Assembly: GCA_030152865.1 (NCBI GenBank)
Contig: JASLIW010000015.1
Coordinates: 1 to 10,082, forward strand
Origin: Bacteroides sp.
Lineage (GTDB): Bacteria; Bacteroidota; Bacteroidia; Bacteroidales; Bacteroidaceae
Reading direction: 5' to 3'
DNA length: 10,082 nt
Shown: in pieces, positions 6,701 through 10,082 of the stretch
Position numbering within the stretch: the stretch's first letter is position 1
Layout of the letters: every line of letters starts with the position of its first letter
Program-made: the position numbers and the translations under genes
Notes under the pieces: generated by a model
The model's input: only the letters and a program-made list of their open reading frames with translations
Told to the model about the DNA's origin: nothing
Databases searched by the model: none

Positions 6701-6849
6701 CTAAGCTAAGTGGACGTCTTTCTTTCTCGATGCAAAACGTATTTACAATTACGAAATACTCAGGCTTAGATCCTGAAAATAGTGGGGTAGATGGTAATGT
6801 TTGGCCACGCCCAAGAACCTATACGCTAGGTGTTAATCTTAACTTCTAA
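3778..6849 (+). CDS. susC: SusC-type TonB-dependent outer-membrane glycan transporter
   Basis: This outer-membrane beta-barrel imports oligosaccharides into the periplasm using TonB-ExbBD energy, with SusD as its surface lid. The 1023 residues are a normal SusC length. A signal peptide covers residues 1-28, with probable cleavage at SA/Q. A carboxypeptidase-D-regulatory-like domain follows at about 34-103 (VSGSVQDSFGPIAGANIVIKG, given here as its start). Then come the TonB-box/plug start DEVVVIGYG (110-118) and the SusC plug signature ASATAIYGSRASNGVIMITT (223-242). The barrel occupies the rest and ends in phenylalanine (GVNLNF), the outer-membrane assembly signal. A Ca-binding-type loop DRNGDGEISDAD lies at 855-866, as in many SusC proteins. 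There is no STN secretin domain, so this is not a FecIR/ECF-signalling transducer, consistent with control by the upstream membrane regulator. susD begins 11 bp after the stop. Confidence 0.95.
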   Translation: MSYTRQVYWLKTSLLILFSFIACIQLSAQNSNHIQVSGSVQDSFGPIAGANIVIKGTTDGTTSDFDGNFSLRAPENAIIQITFVGYKAQEFKATTQPVRIFLQDDTELLDEVVVIGYGSVRKEDLTGAVTAIKADEVNRGAINSPQELIQGKVSGVFVQPPTGQPGGATTLRIRSGASLNASNDPLIVIDGVPVANDAAPGMANGLSTINPNDIETFTVLKDASATAIYGSRASNGVIMITTKKGSKDRIKVAYNGTFSLNDPYKKMKTLSAAQYRAHAKDAFQDSPANLELIDDYLNLFPEQRTNWQDKIFRTAFGTDNNLSVSGTTLNTPYRVSVGYNNEAGTLKRSQYERYTFNVTANPKFFDEHLSVNINLKGVLNKNDFVDGGVVSAAAFYDPTKPIYNSSGAYNGYWNWTKPASVEGSGATNGEATVNPLQMLYDQFDDGKTKRSIGNIQLDYKLHPLPDLRFNLNLGYDVARGRGDKGPNIGSYMAHKDDLFRGVGRRSHWSNFRRNQILEFYTSFDRDIKEIDSRINVMAGYSYQHFFYEDYTKNYSPVVEGFTAKLDEAWPLNEAGTEYIQEGSYAHPSENYLVSFYGRFNYVFKNRYLLTGTVRRDGSSRFHKDHRWGTFSSVAAAWTLTEEAFLKEQDILSNLKLRVGYGSTGQQDLGSDFYPYFAAYNESSNQESMYLGEYLLKPGKFNRDLKWETTDTYNLGLDFGFLNNRINGSLEYYMKKTKDLLGVVNVPAGTNFTNRLITNIGRMENKGVEFNLNALALQTKDFSWDLGFNLTWNKSKITKLVQGDNANYPGIEVGGGGRGTGSNVQKHMVGYAPFTFNLFQQVYDENGHPIEGAFVDRNGDGEISDADRYLSKSPMPKVYLGFNSLFSYKNWDLGFNLRANLGNYAFNDVAATNYTLANVYGGQGFLTNIHETALKTGFTQTISPEQSKSDYFLENASFLKMDNITLGYRFDQLLGTKLSGRLSFSMQNVFTITKYSGLDPENSGVDGNVWPRPRTYTLGVNLNF

Positions 6850-6860
6850 ACAGAATAGCA

Positions 6861-8489
6861 ATGAAACTAAAAAATATAGTATTAGGTCTAGCTTTGCTGC
6901 TTCCCTTTCTAGCTAGTTGTACTGGCGATTTAGATGTGAAGCCGCTAGATAAAAATATCAATACGGCAGATCACGTCTATGCCATCAAAGAAAACTACAA
7001 ACGTGGTCTATTCAAAATATACTCGGCGCTTGCCATGAGTGGTCAAGATGGGGCAGGTAGCTCCGATATTGATGGCCTAGATCCAGGTAATGCTCAGTTT
7101 TACCGTTCGTGGTGGAACCTACAAGTGGTTTCGACCGACGAGAGTATCAACTCTTGGCCAGACCCTTGGGTGCCCGAGGTAAATGAGATGAAATGGTCGG
7201 CAGTGGGCAATGAGTCCATTGAAGGGACTTACCAACGTGCCATGTTTATGGTGGCTCTAGTCAATGAGTATCTAAATCAGACTACGGATGAGAATATGTC
7301 ATCACGAGGTATTGAGGCTGATTTTTTTGAAACGGTACATGGCTACCGTGCAGAAGCACGTTTTATGCGAGCCTTGGCTTATTATATCCTCTTAGATGTA
7401 TATGGTAATCCACCTTTTATTACGGAGCAAAATTACAGTCAGTATCCAACACAAATAGGTCGAGAAAACCTCTTTGCCTGGATAGAGAAAGAGTTGCTCG
7501 AGCTCAAGCAATTACTACCCGAAGCGAAGACAGCAGGCTACTACGGTAGAGCTGATCAGGGAGTTGTCAATGCTTTGCTTTCACGTTTGTACCTCAACGC
7601 CGAGGTGTACACAGGCACTCCTCGTTATGATGATTGTATTGCTGTGAGTAAGGAGATTATCCAATCTGGAAAGTATGGCTTGACTGCCAATTACAGCCAC
7701 CTCTTTATGGCCGACAATGATCGCCCTGAGGTAACCAAAGAGATCATCTTCCCGATTGTTTTTGAGGGTACACGTACGCAAACTTATGGAGGTATCCACT
7801 TCTTAATAGCTGCTTCTCGAGGCAATGATGAGGTAAGTATTGAGAAGGATGGCTTTGAAGAGGGTTGGAGTGGTAATCGTGCTCTTCCTACCTTGGTCAA
7901 GCTATTTGAGTTTCAAAACAACAATGCCCCTAAAGCAGCTGAGATTCTAGATAAGCGAGGTATCTTCTACGATGAAAATCGTACGATTGATATTCAGACG
8001 AGCTATATGAAGACCTTTGAAAGCGAAGGTTGGGCCGTGTATAAGTACACCAACATCAAGTCTGACGGCACTGTTGGTTCTAACACCAAGCATCCTGACA
8101 CTGACATCCCACTCTTCCGCTTGGCCGAAGTGTATCTGAACTATGCAGAAGCTGTGCTTCGTGGCGGACAGGGTGGCTCCAAAGCTGAGGCGCTAAGTTT
8201 AATCAATCAGCTGCGCCAGCGTGGCTATGGCGATAACTCAGGAGATATCCGTGAGGCTGATTTGACACTTCGATTCATCCTAGATGAGCGAGGCAGAGAG
8301 CTTTATTGGGAGGGTACTCGTCGTACTGATTTGGTGCGTTACGACTATTATACCTCGGGCAAATACGTCTGGCAGTTTAAGGGTGGAGTAAAACAAGGTA
8401 CAGGCATCGAAGCCTTCCGCAATGTTTTCCCTATCCCTTCTACCGACTTATCTGTCAATAATAATCTTACCCAAAACACGGGTTACTAA
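6861..8489 (+). CDS. susD: SusD-type surface glycan-binding lipoprotein
   Basis: This surface lipoprotein binds the target glycan and caps the SusC barrel. The 542 residues include a lipoprotein signal peptide with lipobox LASC, which makes C20 the lipidated residue; acidic residues (TGDLD) follow, in keeping with Bacteroidota surface export. The RagB/SusD fold is supported by the N-terminal helical/TPR segment at about 160-185 (YRAEARFMRALAYYILLDVY, then GNPPF). The C-terminal signature DERGRELYWEGTRRTDLVRY is at 475-494, and the C-terminal tail NNNLTQNTGY is close to the common SusD ending NPNLTQNPGY. The gene is co-transcribed with susC (11-bp gap) and is followed 17 bp later by a susE-type gene. 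Starch specificity is inferred from the neighbours, not from this protein alone. Confidence 0.95.
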   Translation: MKLKNIVLGLALLLPFLASCTGDLDVKPLDKNINTADHVYAIKENYKRGLFKIYSALAMSGQDGAGSSDIDGLDPGNAQFYRSWWNLQVVSTDESINSWPDPWVPEVNEMKWSAVGNESIEGTYQRAMFMVALVNEYLNQTTDENMSSRGIEADFFETVHGYRAEARFMRALAYYILLDVYGNPPFITEQNYSQYPTQIGRENLFAWIEKELLELKQLLPEAKTAGYYGRADQGVVNALLSRLYLNAEVYTGTPRYDDCIAVSKEIIQSGKYGLTANYSHLFMADNDRPEVTKEIIFPIVFEGTRTQTYGGIHFLIAASRGNDEVSIEKDGFEEGWSGNRALPTLVKLFEFQNNNAPKAAEILDKRGIFYDENRTIDIQTSYMKTFESEGWAVYKYTNIKSDGTVGSNTKHPDTDIPLFRLAEVYLNYAEAVLRGGQGGSKAEALSLINQLRQRGYGDNSGDIREADLTLRFILDERGRELYWEGTRRTDLVRYDYYTSGKYVWQFKGGVKQGTGIEAFRNVFPIPSTDLSVNNNLTQNTGY

Positions 8490-8506
8490 TCCTAAAACTG
8501 ACAAAA

Positions 8507-9568
8507 ATGAAACGAAATAAATTAATGGCTGTACTGTCTGTTTTCCTACTGGCTTTGGTGGGATGTAGTGACGATATAGATAAGATTAAATACAATCCAG
8601 AAGATGTGGTTTTATCAGAAATAGAGCCAATAAAAGATGCCTATGTTTTAACGAAAGAAGATCAAGAAGAACCTCTTGATGTATTTAAGTGGTCTAAGAC
8701 GGAGCTCAACTACAGTGCTGCACTTACTTATATTCTACAAGCCGATCTGGCTGGGCAGGAGTTTAAGCATGCACAAGACATTGCTTCTTCCAAAACCAAT
8801 CAGCTGGAGGTGATTACTGGCAATATGAACCTAGCTATGGTGGAGCTTCAAGAGATTTATGGCTTCCAACATGGTGAGCCCCAAGAGGTGGAATTTCGCA
8901 TTCAGGCTGTGATAAGCCCTACTTTAGCGCCTATTTACTCGGCCAATACTGTGCAAGCGCAACTTACTTCTTACTCACAAAATAAGTTTGCTGATGCACT
9001 TTACATGATCGGAGATAGCTTTGGTAGTTGGGATTGGTCTAGCCCTGGCGTGGTACAAATGACACCCGTCAATGGAATGGCTGGTAAGTTCTGGACCATT
9101 AAGTACCTAGAAGCTGACTCGCCCTTCAAGTGGAACTCACAGCTGACTTGGGGTGGTGATTTTGCAAGTCTAGGCAGCTCGTATGGTTTTAAGGAGAAGG
9201 ATGGTAATGCTGTAGTAGAAGAGTCTGGCTTATATATGATCTTTATTGATCAAGCCGAAGACTTAATTAGCATTGAGCCTGCTCAAGTGTTTGGTATCGG
9301 TGATGCTTTTGGCGGTTGGGCTGAAGGAAAATACCCACTAAGCATTCAGGGCAAAGAGGCCAGTATACAAGTCAGTCACGATGGAGCACTTCGACTTTAT
9401 ACGACCAATACTTATGCCAAGGGGATTGATTGGTGGAGAATGGAGTTTGTTCTTCGCGATGGCATCCTCGAGTACAGAGGTAATGGTGATGACCTAGAGC
9501 CCGTAGAGGTACATGAAGGAGAGCTGATTAGGCTCGATTTTACAGCCAATACAGGTACGATTGAATAA
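8507..9568 (+). CDS. susE: SusE/SusF-type starch-binding outer-membrane lipoprotein
   Basis: This is an auxiliary surface lipoprotein that helps hold starch at the cell surface. In 353 residues it has a lipoprotein signal peptide with lipobox LVGC (C20) followed by SDD, a surface-export-type acidic motif. A SusE N-terminal Ig-like domain occupies about 25-155. Two tandem starch-binding modules follow: the first at about 164-258 opens with ALYMIGDSFGSWDW, and the second at about 259-353 opens with VFGIGDAFGGW. The second also contains IDWWRMEFVL and YRGNGDD (323-329), close to the RGNGGDQ pattern of SusE/F binding modules. B. thetaiotaomicron SusE (about 387 residues, two modules) is the nearest in size; SusF has three modules. 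No separate susF precedes the GH97 gene. Aromatic residues in both modules (W175, W177, W209, W215, W309, W310) could line sugar sites. Confidence 0.88.
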   Translation: MKRNKLMAVLSVFLLALVGCSDDIDKIKYNPEDVVLSEIEPIKDAYVLTKEDQEEPLDVFKWSKTELNYSAALTYILQADLAGQEFKHAQDIASSKTNQLEVITGNMNLAMVELQEIYGFQHGEPQEVEFRIQAVISPTLAPIYSANTVQAQLTSYSQNKFADALYMIGDSFGSWDWSSPGVVQMTPVNGMAGKFWTIKYLEADSPFKWNSQLTWGGDFASLGSSYGFKEKDGNAVVEESGLYMIFIDQAEDLISIEPAQVFGIGDAFGGWAEGKYPLSIQGKEASIQVSHDGALRLYTTNTYAKGIDWWRMEFVLRDGILEYRGNGDDLEPVEVHEGELIRLDFTANTGTIE

Positions 9569-9612
9569 AACGTGATAGCATGATAGAATACATATATATA
9601 ACTAAGAACAAC

Positions 9613-10082
9613 ATGAAAAGATTATGGACACTTGCTTGTGCGCTACTTCTTATCGGAGGTTTGTCTGCACAAACGATAAAGTCACCCCATGGGGCGTTTG
9701 AGCTTCAGTTTTACCTGAATGCGCAAGGAGCTCCTACTTATACACTAAACTACAAAGGTACGCAGGTAATTAAGCCGAGTACCCTTGGATTTGAGTTGAA
9801 AAGAAACATCGAAGGTTCACCAGCCTCTTTTGATGATTTTTCGCCCGAGTCGGACTCGGAGATGAATGATCGCTTGACCAATCTGTATGATGGTTTTGAG
9901 CTGGTGGATACCCAAACGGCTACTTTTGATGAAACTTGGAAGCCTGTGTGGGGGGAGTCAAGCAGCATTCGTAACCACTACAATGAGCTAGCGGTAACGC
10001 TCAACCAACCCACAACAGCACGTAAAATGCTGATTCGCTTCCGTCTCTTTGACGACGGTTTGGGATTCCGTTATGAGTTTCC
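9613..10082 (+). CDS. susB: GH97 alpha-glucosidase, N-terminal part (cut by window edge)
   Basis: This is the start of a glycoside hydrolase family 97 enzyme, the SusB type, which removes glucose from malto-oligosaccharides in the periplasm. The frame is open to the window end, giving 156 residues of an expected 700 or so. A signal peptide covers residues 1-19 (cleavage SA/Q) with no credible lipobox. The N-terminal GH97 beta-sandwich is recognisable from DETWKPVWGE at 106-115, then IRNHYNELAVTL at 119-130 and FDDGLGFRYEF at 146-156. The catalytic glutamates and calcium ligands lie beyond the window, so whether the enzyme inverts (SusB-like) or retains (alpha-galactosidase-like members) cannot be judged. 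An in-frame ATG at 9580 would add 11 residues before the signal peptide; I prefer 9613 because it directly precedes the KRLW basic start. The gene lies 44 bp after susE and is probably in the same operon. Confidence 0.92.
   Translation, partial: MKRLWTLACALLLIGGLSAQTIKSPHGAFELQFYLNAQGAPTYTLNYKGTQVIKPSTLGFELKRNIEGSPASFDDFSPESDSEMNDRLTNLYDGFELVDTQTATFDETWKPVWGESSSIRNHYNELAVTLNQPTTARKMLIRFRLFDDGLGFRYEF

Noticed and set aside
9580..9612. Upstream in-frame ATG for the GH97 gene
   Set aside because: It adds 11 residues (MIEYIYITKNN) ahead of a standard basic-hydrophobic signal peptide; the ATG at 9613 is the better start.

Overview
This window comes from a Bacteroidota chromosome, most likely order Bacteroidales. 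Three lines of evidence support this: a SusC/SusD-type outer-membrane glycan import pair, three intergenic matches to the Bacteroidota -7 promoter element TAnnTTTG, and no clear Shine-Dalgarno sequences (starts are preceded by A-rich stretches). The base composition is moderate and fits a Porphyromonas/Prevotella-like relative, but genus cannot be fixed from the sequence alone.

Left part, minus strand (1-1531): two housekeeping genes. The 5' end of nth (endonuclease III) is cut by the left window edge just before its expected catalytic lysine. Next to it is complete pheS (phenylalanyl-tRNA synthetase alpha subunit), which has a -7 promoter element upstream and a convincing intrinsic terminator 12 bases after its stop. 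The short gap between pheS and nth holds two perfect dyads.

Middle (1532-3777): a 348-bp divergent intergenic region, whose central part is GC-richer and repeat-laden, leads to a plus-strand regulator. That protein has a signal peptide, a periplasmic TPR-like domain, one membrane helix, a cytoplasmic coiled coil and a C-terminal helix-turn-helix, which is the DUF6377/SusR-type layout of a single-polypeptide membrane regulator. A 272-bp intergenic region follows, with a good susC promoter (TCTG-N21-TAGCTTTG), two upstream dyads and a leader of about 100 nt.

Right part, plus strand (3778-10082): a tightly packed Sus-type operon of susC (TonB-dependent importer), susD (surface glycan-binding lipoprotein), a susE/F-type starch-binding lipoprotein, and the 5' end of a GH97 alpha-glucosidase (susB) that runs off the right edge. 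The inferred scheme is that SusD and SusE capture alpha-glucan at the cell surface, SusC imports oligosaccharides, GH97 releases glucose in the periplasm, and the membrane regulator senses a periplasmic sugar and activates susC transcription. This is best read as a starch/malto-oligosaccharide utilisation locus.

Nothing here looks like an entirely new system. The most interesting parts are the non-coding ones: a candidate operator just upstream of the susC -33 element, a pair of short motifs present in both intergenic regions flanking the regulator gene, and the repeat-rich block upstream of the regulator.
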